Assembly (NCBI RefSeq): GCF_006152145.1
Contig: NZ_VDFV01000003.1
Location: 1-64,000 of the forward strand
Source: Rubellimicrobium roseum
Lineage (GTDB): Bacteria > Pseudomonadota > Alphaproteobacteria > Rhodobacterales > Rhodobacteraceae
DNA length: 64,000 nucleotides
Reading direction: 5' to 3'
The notes beneath the pieces are model-generated. The model worked only from the letters and a program-made list of their open reading frames with translations. It was not told where the DNA came from and made no database searches. Below, one piece after another: positions 1-7,751 of the stretch. Numbering within the stretch: the first letter of the stretch is position 1; each line of letters begins with the position of its first letter. A program made the position numbers and the translations under genes.

Positions 1-70
1 CCCCCTCAGACCGGGAGCTTGAATCACACCGTCACAGCGGGAGCGAGCAGATCAATGGGTCCTGAACCTA
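1..70 (-). mobile_element. Terminal fragment of an IS5-family element, inverted
   Basis: The first 70 bases are nearly the reverse complement of bases 2440-2509, the left end of the IS5-family element further along. The match covers the terminal CTAGGTTCAGG-like repeat and the leader before the transposase start. The outer end of the element therefore lies at about base 70, and its transposase would run leftwards out of the window. This is the same or a very close element in the opposite orientation. It abuts the start of the broken IMPACT-family gene. Confidence 0.75.
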
Positions 71-417
71 ATGCACTATCTCTGCAATGTGATCATTGAT
101 CGCGGCACAAATACGCAGTTGTGGGCAGACCTTGTGCGTCGGCCGAGAAGGCCCAGTACTTCGTGAGTGGTCTCAGGTGGAACAAGAAGTTCGCAACGCC
201 CACGCACAACTCTTCGGCTCTTCTTCGTAGCGAACATTTCCTGAAGAACGATGACGGCCATGCCGTCGAAGCTCCCTTGATCTTGCGGGTGCTCAAGCGT
301 GAGAATTTGGACGACGACATCGTCGTCGTGTCGCGCTGGTCTGGAGGCACGCCATTAAGTGCAAAGCGTTTTCCCCACGTTCACGCTGGAGCGAGGGTCC
401 ACCTCGACACGCGTTGA
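71..417 (+). pseudogene. Broken IMPACT/YigZ-family (UPF0029) gene
   Basis: From base 121 the frame encodes NKKFATPTHNSSA, then NDDGHAVEAPL, DDDIVVVSRWSGGTPL and SAKRFPHVHAGAR. This order resembles the conserved core of IMPACT/UPF0029 proteins (NKKIA.ATHN, DDGE..AG, VVVSRWYGG, L..DRF.HI...AR). The preceding segment, DRGTNTQLWADL, which would match the family's DR.S.F.AHLA, is in another frame that starts at ATG 71. One frameshift therefore lies near 130-140. The ATG is directly against an IS end, so the original 5' end may also be lost. Members usually have 130-200 residues; here about 115 codons remain. Family assignment is by eye and is an inference. Neighbouring IS remnants agree with decay. 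Confidence 0.5.
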
Positions 418-604
418 CAATGGGGTCGCCGTTCTCTCAGGAGAAAAAAGGCCAAGGCTGCCTCATGGCCAGAGAGGCCAAGGATCAGCCTGATACAGGT
501 TTGGAATCCGCAGGGGATAACCGGAACGGAGGCCATACGGGCGCATAGAGCCGGCGGCAGTCGTCTACCGAGCCCGAGACTATGGTTATAAGGCTGGTCA
601 TGAC

Positions 605-1152
605 CTAGGCTCAGGGTCTGTAACGGTTCTGGCCTTTCAGCGGCTTAGCTGATTCAGGCGGCCCGACCTTGGAGGGGGGCATGACGGGACAGTTCTGGTT
701 GACGAACGAGCAGGTGGAGCGGCTACGGCCGCACTTCCCGAAGCCCCGGGTCGATGACCGGCGAGGGCTGAGCGGGATTCTGTTCGTCCTGCGCAATGGG
801 CTCAGATGGCAGGATGCGCCGGCTGTCTACGGACCGCACAGCCAAGGGTGCCCTGGTGCTTCTGGCCGAGATGCCACTGGCCAAGAGGCTGCTGGGCGAC
901 AAAGGCTATGACGCCGACTGGCTGCGCGACGAACTGGAAGCCCGAAACGTCCGGGTCTGCATCCCCGCTTGCAGTGGACGAAACCACCCCGCCAGCCATA
1001 ACCGGCGGCTCGACAAGAAGCGATGCCGGATCGAGAACGCCTTCGCCCGCCTCAAAGATTGGCGCGGGATCGCCATGCGCCACACCCGCCGTGGCGACCC
1101 GTTCCTGTCCACCATCGCGTTGGCCGCAGCCGTCATCCTCTGGCTTCAGTAA
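605..1152 (+). pseudogene. IS5-family transposase with internal deletion
   Basis: A good ribosome site (GGAGGGGGG) precedes ATG 681. The reading frame encodes the usual IS5-family N-terminus (LTNEQVERLRPHFPK, then RNGLRWQDAPAVYGPH). At about base 840 it jumps, in another frame, to LAKRLLGDKGYDADW and ends with RIENAFARLKDWR and a final hydrophobic segment, stopping at 1152. By comparison with the second copy (2516-3271), roughly 280-290 bp of the middle, including the first catalytic Asp region, is missing. The residual DKGYD and RIENAF..LKDWR motifs carry the remaining DDE-type residues. A terminal-repeat-like CTAGGCTCAGGGTC lies at 605-618; I could not find a matching right end. It cannot encode an active transposase. 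Confidence 0.85.
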
Positions 1153-1468
1153 CGAGGCTCGACCCTTACCGGCCGTCGTGCCGCCGAGGCCTGCGGCATC
1201 GGCCCGAGAGATTGATTTAAGGGCCGGCGCGTCTGACCGCCGACACATTCAGGGTCATCGGTGCAAGGACCCAGGCGCTTTGCGCCGGCCAGATGGGCCA
1301 CTTCGTGCCTTCATGATGGCGCCGGTGACCCACAGGTGGGCGAAAATGGTTCGATGCAGCGCGACGTGAGACTGGTGGATGTTCGCCCTTGACGGCATAG
1401 ATGCCGCAGACCGCAGCCGCGCCACGGCCGGCGCAGGACAGATAGTAGCTGATTCAAGTCATCTCATC

Positions 1469-2224
1469 ATGCTCTTAGCCGATATCACGCTGCTTAGCCT
1501 GTCGGGCTTCTTTGCGGGCATGGTCAACGCCATCGCGGGCGGCGGCACGTTCCTGACCTTCGGTGCGTTGACGTTGGTCGGCCTGCCTCCGATCTCCGCC
1601 AATGCGACGTCCTCCATCACGCAGTTTCCAGGCTATGTCACATCGACGCTCGCCTACTGGCACGACCTCAGGCGGATATGGCGGAGCGCGATGCTGCTCG
1701 GCGTCATGTCCGCGATCGGTTCAGCGGGTGGTGCGCTGATCCTGCTCGCGCTATCCAACCCTTCCTTCCGGTCCATGGTGCCCTGGCTTCTGCTCGCTGC
1801 GACCGCACTCTTCGCGGCCGGACCTTGGCTCAAGCCAAAGGGCACCGTCAGGACGGGCAAGGAGGAGAGCGCGTCACCGTTCGCCCTTGTCCTTCAACTC
1901 CTAACCTCGATCTATGGCGGCTTCTTCGGCGCGGGCATGGGCGTAATGATGCTGGCGACGCTGGGTCTGACCCAGAGCGGCGATTACCATCGTCTGAACG
2001 CCCTGAAGAACCTGTTCGCGGCCATCATCGCGGCCGTCGCGATCGTCGTGTTCGTCGGCGGTGGGGTTGTGGCCTGGCCTGAAGCGCTCGTGATGATCCC
2101 GGCCGTGGCGTTTGGCGGCTATGCGGGCGTTTGGACGGCTCGGCGCGTTCCGCAGGTTGCTGTGCGGGTGGTGGTCGTCGCGATCGGGCTGCTGCTAGCG
2201 GTCTACTACTTCGCCCAAGGCTAG
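1469..2224 (+). CDS. TSUP-family (TauE/SafE-type) membrane transporter
   Basis: This encodes a protein of 251 residues with about eight hydrophobic segments. It opens with SGFFAGMVNAIAGGGTFLTFGAL and has a second related half, IYGGFFGAGMGVMMLATLGL, the duplicated glycine-rich signature of the sulfite exporter TauE/SafE (TSUP) family. Members move sulfite, sulfoacetate or other organic anions across the inner membrane; the substrate here cannot be read from sequence. An upstream in-frame ATG at 1379 would add a hydrophilic 30-residue leader unlike the family, so ATG 1469 was chosen, although no strong ribosome site is visible. The gene stands alone between two IS5-family remnants in the same orientation, which suggests it may have been carried in or rearranged with them. 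Confidence 0.85.
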   Translation: MLLADITLLSLSGFFAGMVNAIAGGGTFLTFGALTLVGLPPISANATSSITQFPGYVTSTLAYWHDLRRIWRSAMLLGVMSAIGSAGGALILLALSNPSFRSMVPWLLLAATALFAAGPWLKPKGTVRTGKEESASPFALVLQLLTSIYGGFFGAGMGVMMLATLGLTQSGDYHRLNALKNLFAAIIAAVAIVVFVGGGVVAWPEALVMIPAVAFGGYAGVWTARRVPQVAVRVVVVAIGLLLAVYYFAQG

Positions 2225-2439
2225 GTCGCTAGTAGTTTCCGACGCCTGGACAGAATCCAGTTGGATTGCGGCCAGTTCCTGAGGCAGCAGGCCAAGCAGG
2301 GAACTTTGGCGTGTGACAGACCTAAGCACCGCGCAGCGTCGTCGGTGCGTCTGGGGGAACTGCCTTGTCGCAGCCCGGCTCCGGCCTGCGAACCAAGTCG
2401 TTTCGGCAGGCGGATGACGAACGCAGGCCTGATAAATCG

Positions 2440-3284
2440 CTAGGTTCAGGAACCATTGATCTGCTCGCTCCCGCTGTGCCGGTGTGATTCAAGCTCCCGG
2501 TCTGAGGGAGTGGTGATGAGCAACCTGTACTGGCTGACGGACGATCAGATGGAGCGCCTGCGGCCCTTCTTTCCCAAGAGCCATGGGCGGCCACGCGTGG
2601 ATGACCGACGTGTGTTGAGCGGCATCATCTTCGTCAATCGCAATGGGTTGCGCTGGCGGGATACTCCTGCGGAGTACGGCTCACGAAGACGCTTTATAGC
2701 CGCTGGAAGCGCTGGAGCGGCATGGGCGTGTTCGCTCGGATGATGGAAGGCCTGGCGGCGGAAGCCGACGTTCCCAAGACGATCATGATCGACGCGACCT
2801 TTCTCAAGGCACGCCGCACGGCCTCGAGCCTGCGGGTCAAAAAGGGGGCGCGGTCGGCTCATCGGGCGCGCAAAGGGTGGGCTGAACACCAAACTGCACG
2901 CCATCACCGATGCCGAAGGGCGGCCGATCCGGTTTTTCCTGATCGCCGGCCAGGTGAGCGACTACACAGGCGCGCTCGCCCTTCTGAGCAGCTTGCCCAA
3001 GGCCGACTGGCTGCTGGCGGACAAGGGCTATGACGTGGACTGGTTCCGAGAAGCCCTACAGGACAAAGGCATCAAGCCCTGCATCCCGGGCCGGAGCTCT
3101 CGCGATAAGCCGGTCAAGCACGACAAACGACGCTACAAGCGCCGGCACAGGATCGAGAACATGTTTGGCCGGCTGAAAGACTGGCGCCGTGTCGCCATGC
3201 GTTATGACCGCTGCCCCAAGGTGTTCCTTTCAGCCATCGCGCTCGCCGCAACCGTCATGTTCTGGCTGTGAGTCCTGAGCGTAG
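2440..3284 (+). mobile_element. IS5-family insertion sequence, near full length
   Basis: The left end CTAGGTTCAGGAACC (2440-2454) and right end GAGTCCTGAGCGTAG (3270-3284) are imperfect inverted repeats matching at 11 of 15 positions. The 845-bp span is the usual size for this IS5 subgroup. TA occurs at the outer edge of both ends, which may be a 2-bp target duplication. The transposase frame inside is broken, so the element is probably not autonomous. Confidence 0.8.
2516..3271 (+). pseudogene. IS5-family transposase, multiply frameshifted
   Basis: ATG 2516 starts MSNLYWLTDDQMERLRPFF and continues to RDTPAEYG. A one-base loss near 2683 shifts the frame so that TLYSRWKRWSGMGVFARMM and IMIDATFLKARRTASSL (first catalytic Asp) lie in the next frame. 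A further disturbance around 2840-2875 restores the first frame, which reads VSDYTGALALLSS, LADKGYDVDW (second Asp) and RHRIENMFGRLKDWRR (Glu), ending at 3271. All three DDE regions survive but cannot be made as one chain without two or more frame changes. Some IS5 subgroups do use a single programmed frameshift; the number and positions here look more like decay. Confidence 0.85.
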
Positions 3285-3587
3285 AGGCATTCGACGGTGG
3301 CGCAGTCGATGCGCGTGTCGAGAAGCGCGGGCCGGAGCATCATGTGACTTGGTCGTGATACACGTTGAGAGGCCAGTCTCGCAGGCGGCCGGATTCCGCC
3401 GATGAATTCACCTCAGTATATCTGTATGAAATGAATGAAAAAATCTTTCTGGACGCGTCAGAAGCGTCGCCTATTTTATCACGTAAGTTGAAGTTAGCTG
3501 AACCAAAACACGCGATGCGAGTGAACGGGTGGTAGCGAAGCTGCGCCGTCCCGTGGGCCCGATGTCGCCATACAGGGAGTGCCAAAG
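3285..3587. other. Non-coding leader upstream of the protease gene
   Basis: No convincing gene is present in these 303 bases. The stretch at about 3410-3500 is clearly richer in A and T than the surroundings (for example TATATCTGTATGAAATGAATG) and probably holds the promoter of the serralysin-like gene. A ribosome-site-like AGGGAG lies at 3574-3579. Confidence 0.4.
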
Positions 3588-6500
3588 ATGCCGTCGTCAA
3601 TTCAAGCCAGCGCCCAATGGTGGGTGAATGATCAGACGCCAGGCAATCCTTACGGCAAGAGCGAGGATTACGAGGCCTTTCTCGACTACTTGGGGGAACT
3701 GGATCGCAGCCTGACGCCCGAAACTGCCGCGGAACCGCTGAGGATCAACCTTCACGAACTCAATGATCATCCCGACTACAAGGCCGCTGCCGTCGGCGCC
3801 CTGCAGGCTTGGTCCTCGGTCACGCCGCTGAACTTTGAGATCGTCGACGATGCGCCCTTCGACAGCGAAACGGACTGGATGGAGGTCGTAAGCCCCGAAT
3901 TAGGCGAGCCCGATGATGGAAGCGCCTATTCGAGCGACCGCTACGTCAGCATCGGCCAGCGGTTCCACGACACCGAGCCGGACATCACGGACATCGGCGG
4001 CTACGTGTTCGACTCTTTCGTCCACGAATTCGGGCACGAGTTCGGCTTGAACCATCCCGGCCTCTACAACTACAGCGGTCCTGGTGGCGTCCAGATCAAC
4101 TATCTGAACAACGCGACTTGGATCTATGACCGCCAGCAGTATTCGGTCATGTCCTACTTTGATGGGATCGATGTCGGCGAAACCAGCCGCTGGTCCGCCT
4201 CGACGCCGCTCATCGCCGATATCGAGGCGATCATCCGCCGCTTCTTCTCGACCGTCGATGAGGGCGGGGTGCGGACCTACCAGACGATCAACTTGAACAC
4301 GGGCGACGACGTCTACGGCTTCAATGCCACGGTCTATGGCCACGAGTTGGAGGCGTCAGGCCCGCAGCGCGACATCGGCTTCGTCATTCATGACACCGGC
4401 GGAACCGACACGATCGACTTCTCCGGCTCCACAGCCGGCACGATCCTCGACCTGCGCGCCGGCCGGTTCTCCAGCGTCAACGGCCACACCAACAACGTGG
4501 CAATATTTGCAGGGCACAACGCCGACCAAGCCGGGTACCACATCGAGGTCGGCATCGGCAGCCGCCATGACGACATCCTGATCGGCAACAGGGGCCGCAA
4601 CGTCCTGGACGGCCGTGCGGGTGACGATCGGATGGCCGGTAACGGCGGCGACGATACCTACTTCGTCGACTCCCTGGACGACATCGTGCGCGAGAGGGCG
4701 AACAGCGGAACGGACACTGTCATCGTCGTGGCCGAGGGACTGGACGTTGGCCAGATCGCGAATGTCGAAACGATCATCTATGCCGGCGGATCACCCGTGC
4801 CGCCTGTGGATGAACGCGACGACGGCCCACCCAGCGCTGGAGGGCCGCTGAAGGATATCCTCATCGGCGACGAAGGGAGCAACACGCTCGACGGTGGCGC
4901 GGGGGGCAGCACGATCTTCGGCCTGGACGGCGACGATCGCATCATCGGCGGCCGCGACACCCTGGCCAGCCGCGACATCAACAACACGATCGACGTGGAG
5001 GACCTTGAGGACCAGACCGAGAGCGACGACGGCAATGACGCGCTCTATGGCGGGCGTGGGAACGATACCCTGCTCGGCGGAGCCGGTGACGACACTCTGG
5101 ACGGCGGACGTGGTGACGACATTCTGAAAGGCCAGGATGGCATCGACGTCTTCCGAGGCGGCGCGGGCGCCGACACGGTCGATTACAGCGAGGAAAGCCC
5201 GTTCCAGCTGCTCGTCAATCTTCAGACGAATGTCGCCAGCGGTGGCACCGGCTCGGGCGACACCTTCTTCAGCATCGAGAACCTCATCGGGTCCGACGAC
5301 CGCATCGACCGCTTCGTCGGCACGTCTGCAGCCAATCATTTCCAGGGCCGGGGGGGCGGTGACTACTTCAACGGCCGCCGTGGCGATGACCTGCTGGATG
5401 GCGGTAACGACGGCGACATCCTGTATGGCGAAGGCGGCAACGACACGATCATCGGCGGTGCCGGCCAAGACTATATGGATGGCGGCAGCGGTTCCGACAC
5501 GGTCGTGTATGCGGGCAGCTCCGGCGGCGTCACGATCGATCTGGCCGAGGGGACGGCCCGTGGAGGCGACGCCGATGGCCCGGCCCAGATCGTGGGACGC
5601 GGCACGGTCATCCGGCACGACATCCTTGCCGGCTTCGAGAACGCCGTCGGGTCCTTCTCGGATGACCACATCATCGGCAGCGCCCGGGCCAATGAATTGT
5701 ACGGTGGATCGGGCAGCGATACGCTGGCAGGGGGAGGCGGTGCCGACAGGCTGAACGGCGGTGCCGGCCGCGACACGGCGGACTACGCCGACGCGGCCCG
5801 AGGTGTCAGGCTCGACATGGCTCGGGGCCAAGTCGGCGACGACACTTTTGTCTCGATCGAGAACCTGGCCGGCTCCGGCTTCGACGACCGGCTGCGAGGC
5901 AACGATGCCGCCAATGTCCTGACTGGCCAAGGCGGCTCCGACTCGCTCGTGGGCGAAAGCGGCGACGACACCCTGCTGGGCGATTTCGCCTATGAAGGCG
6001 ACGCCCCGCCTCGTCCCGGGATGGGCACCGGCTACACCACGCTGGGGCCGGATGCGACGAACAACTCGATCGCGACCGCATGGGACATTTCGGACAACTT
6101 CTCCCTGACCGAAGATCCCGACATCTTCGACTCGACGAGCGTGCTTCACACGACCGTCAACGCCACCGGAAACGGCCAAGGCGGATTCTACCGGATCGAT
6201 CTGGCGGCTGGAACGGTCATCACGATCGACATCGACGGGATCGCCGACCCCAATGTCCACGACAGCTGGGTCAGGCTTCTCAACAGCGAAGGCGAGATCG
6301 TCGCCCAGAACGACGACGGCGGCGGCGATCCGGGTTCGGCGACCAACCGGGATTCCAGCACGGTCTTCGTGGTGCAGGAAACCGGAACCTACACCATCGT
6401 GGAAGGAAGCTGGTCCGAGACGGCGCCGGGCGACGGCTGGTCGGAATCCGTGCCGGAAGGTTCGACCTACGAGCTGAACGTCTCGGTCGAGTTCCCGCCT

Positions 6501-6929
6501 CCGCCCGCCAATCCCGGCGCGGCAGGGGCCGATCGGCTCCTCGGTGGTCGCGGGAGCGACTTGCTGGATGGCGGGCTGGCAGCCGACGTGCTGCTCGGCG
6601 GCCGGGGGGAGGACTCGTTCCGCTTCTCGACCACGCTGGGACGAGGCAACGTCGATCGGATCGGAGACTTCGATGTCGCCGACGACATGATCCTTCTCGA
6701 CAGGCGGATCTTCGAGGGTCTGGGCGACGACGACGGTGCCCTCGCCTTCGGCGTGTTCCGCAGGAGTTCGGCGGGTGTCGCTCAGGATGCGACCGATCGC
6801 ATCATCTACGACACCGACAGCGGAACCTTGTCGTATGATGCCGACGGGTCCGGGCAGACTGACGCGGTCCGGTTCGCACGGCTAAGTGCGGGTCTGGGTC
6901 TTTCGGCCGATGACTTCTACATCGTCTAG
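3588..6929 (+). CDS. Serralysin-like RTX metalloprotease (M10B)
   Basis: This is a predicted secreted zinc protease of 1,113 residues. The N-terminal catalytic domain has HEFGHEFGLNH at about residue 146 (HExxHxxGxxH zinc site) and a methionine turn, YSVMSYF, some 45 residues later. From about residue 330 come several blocks of GGxGxDxL-type RTX calcium-binding repeats. Residues about 820-965 form a beta-rich insert resembling a bacterial pre-peptidase C-terminal (PPC) domain, followed by more RTX repeats. The C-terminus has a serralysin-like end and finishes in DFYIV, typical of a type I secretion signal; there is no N-terminal signal peptide. ATG 3588 sits 8 bases after AGGGAG; a GTG at 3579 is also possible. 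No type I exporter genes are in the window. At 1,113 residues it is far longer than the ~480 of classical serralysins. Confidence 0.92.
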   Translation: MPSSIQASAQWWVNDQTPGNPYGKSEDYEAFLDYLGELDRSLTPETAAEPLRINLHELNDHPDYKAAAVGALQAWSSVTPLNFEIVDDAPFDSETDWMEVVSPELGEPDDGSAYSSDRYVSIGQRFHDTEPDITDIGGYVFDSFVHEFGHEFGLNHPGLYNYSGPGGVQINYLNNATWIYDRQQYSVMSYFDGIDVGETSRWSASTPLIADIEAIIRRFFSTVDEGGVRTYQTINLNTGDDVYGFNATVYGHELEASGPQRDIGFVIHDTGGTDTIDFSGSTAGTILDLRAGRFSSVNGHTNNVAIFAGHNADQAGYHIEVGIGSRHDDILIGNRGRNVLDGRAGDDRMAGNGGDDTYFVDSLDDIVRERANSGTDTVIVVAEGLDVGQIANVETIIYAGGSPVPPVDERDDGPPSAGGPLKDILIGDEGSNTLDGGAGGSTIFGLDGDDRIIGGRDTLASRDINNTIDVEDLEDQTESDDGNDALYGGRGNDTLLGGAGDDTLDGGRGDDILKGQDGIDVFRGGAGADTVDYSEESPFQLLVNLQTNVASGGTGSGDTFFSIENLIGSDDRIDRFVGTSAANHFQGRGGGDYFNGRRGDDLLDGGNDGDILYGEGGNDTIIGGAGQDYMDGGSGSDTVVYAGSSGGVTIDLAEGTARGGDADGPAQIVGRGTVIRHDILAGFENAVGSFSDDHIIGSARANELYGGSGSDTLAGGGGADRLNGGAGRDTADYADAARGVRLDMARGQVGDDTFVSIENLAGSGFDDRLRGNDAANVLTGQGGSDSLVGESGDDTLLGDFAYEGDAPPRPGMGTGYTTLGPDATNNSIATAWDISDNFSLTEDPDIFDSTSVLHTTVNATGNGQGGFYRIDLAAGTVITIDIDGIADPNVHDSWVRLLNSEGEIVAQNDDGGGDPGSATNRDSSTVFVVQETGTYTIVEGSWSETAPGDGWSESVPEGSTYELNVSVEFPPPPANPGAAGADRLLGGRGSDLLDGGLAADVLLGGRGEDSFRFSTTLGRGNVDRIGDFDVADDMILLDRRIFEGLGDDDGALAFGVFRRSSAGVAQDATDRIIYDTDSGTLSYDADGSGQTDAVRFARLSAGLGLSADDFYIV

Positions 6930-6938
6930 GCCGAGCCG

Positions 6939-6965
6939 GGGAGGGAGCGGTTCATTCTCCCTCCC
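6939..6965 (+). terminator. Hairpin after the protease gene
   Basis: GGGAGGGAG (6939-6947) pairs perfectly with CTCCCTCCC (6957-6965) across a nine-base loop, ten bases after the protease stop codon. Only a short TT follows, so Rho-independent termination may be weak. Confidence 0.55.
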
Positions 6966-7028
6966 TTGGCGGACCTTGCCTTTCCCTGGCATCGGGGCCG
7001 CGGTCCAACGGCAGCAAGTGGAGGTCCG

Positions 7029-7430
7029 ATGAGTCGTTTGGTTGATCGCCGCACCGTGCTGCTCGCCCTTGGGGCCGCAGCTACCGCCGCGCATGCCGGC
7101 GCTGTCTCCGCACAGCCGGCCGAGATCAACGGCACCATCAAGTTCCAGGGTGGCGCGCCCATCCCGAAGGGAGAAGTCGAGATATCCCTCGAAGGCGTGG
7201 CCATCGAGGATGGCACGCGGCATCGAGCAGCGGACATCCGCGTCAGCAGCGACGGCGTATCGAGGGCGATGAACTTCTCCTTTTCGCCGTCGGCCAGTTC
7301 GACCCCCCTCTCTGGAACCCGGATCGTTGCGCGTCTGGAACGCGCGGATGGCTGGCTGCTGGCAAGGGGCAGCGCACGACTCGAGGCCGACTCGTCCATC
7401 TCCATCACACTCTCCACCGCGATGTACTGA
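7029..7430 (+). CDS. Secreted YbaY/YscW-like small protein
   Basis: This encodes 133 residues starting at ATG 7029 after the ribosome site GGAGG. The N-terminus MSRLVDRRTVLLALGAAATA has a twin arginine before a hydrophobic core and an AQP-type cleavage region near residue 33, so export, possibly by Tat, is likely. The mature part is all-beta in pattern: INGTIKFQGGAPIPKGEVEISLEG, then VARLERADGWLLARGSARLE. This resembles the YbaY/YscW-like lipoprotein domain (G.V.Y....LP.GA.V.V.L.D..), though there is no lipobox cysteine. The molecular role is unknown. It follows the protease by about 100 bp, separated by a hairpin, so co-transcription is uncertain. Confidence 0.6.
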   Translation: MSRLVDRRTVLLALGAAATAAHAGAVSAQPAEINGTIKFQGGAPIPKGEVEISLEGVAIEDGTRHRAADIRVSSDGVSRAMNFSFSPSASSTPLSGTRIVARLERADGWLLARGSARLEADSSISITLSTAMY

Positions 7431-7441
7431 GGGGAGTCTGT

Positions 7442-7486
7442 CCGGTTCCGGCGAAGGCGGATTTCGATACACCTTCGTCGAACCGG
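7442..7486 (+). terminator. Imperfect long hairpin after the YbaY-like gene
   Basis: CCGGTTCCGGCGAAGG (7442-7457) pairs with CCTTCGTCGAACCGG (7472-7486), with one bulged base and one G-T pair, across a 14-base loop. It starts 11 bases after the stop codon. There is no T-run, so it may be a transcript-stabilising or Rho-linked structure. The remaining bases up to 7751 contain no recognisable gene and must hold the dppA promoter. Confidence 0.45.
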
Positions 7487-7751
7487 GCCGGCCCGCCGCA
7501 GGGTCGCTGACGACCCTGAGCCGCAGCGGATGCCAAGAGGCACGTCGGCTACTTTTTGGTCGCTCCGCTCCCGTCCGGCGTAGGCGCGCTCCGCGATGGG
7601 AGATGCCGGGCAAGATTGGCAGGAATATGACGTTATGTTCTCCGGTCTTGACGGCTGTTTCAGCGCCCTGCCTGCCAAGGGGCGATTGCTATCTTCCTGA
7701 GCAGCGCCTTCAATGGCGCCAGTTCGTCATCCGGCTCGAAGGAATCTCGAC

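Noticed and set aside
4791-6260. Long minus-strand frame opposite the protease
   Set aside because: It mirrors the repetitive RTX coding region; the repeats create stop-free antisense frames.
4560-6650. Regular repeats considered as CRISPR or tandem DNA repeats
   Set aside because: They encode GGxGxDxL-type RTX repeats in frame and vary at the DNA level; there are no spacers of constant length.
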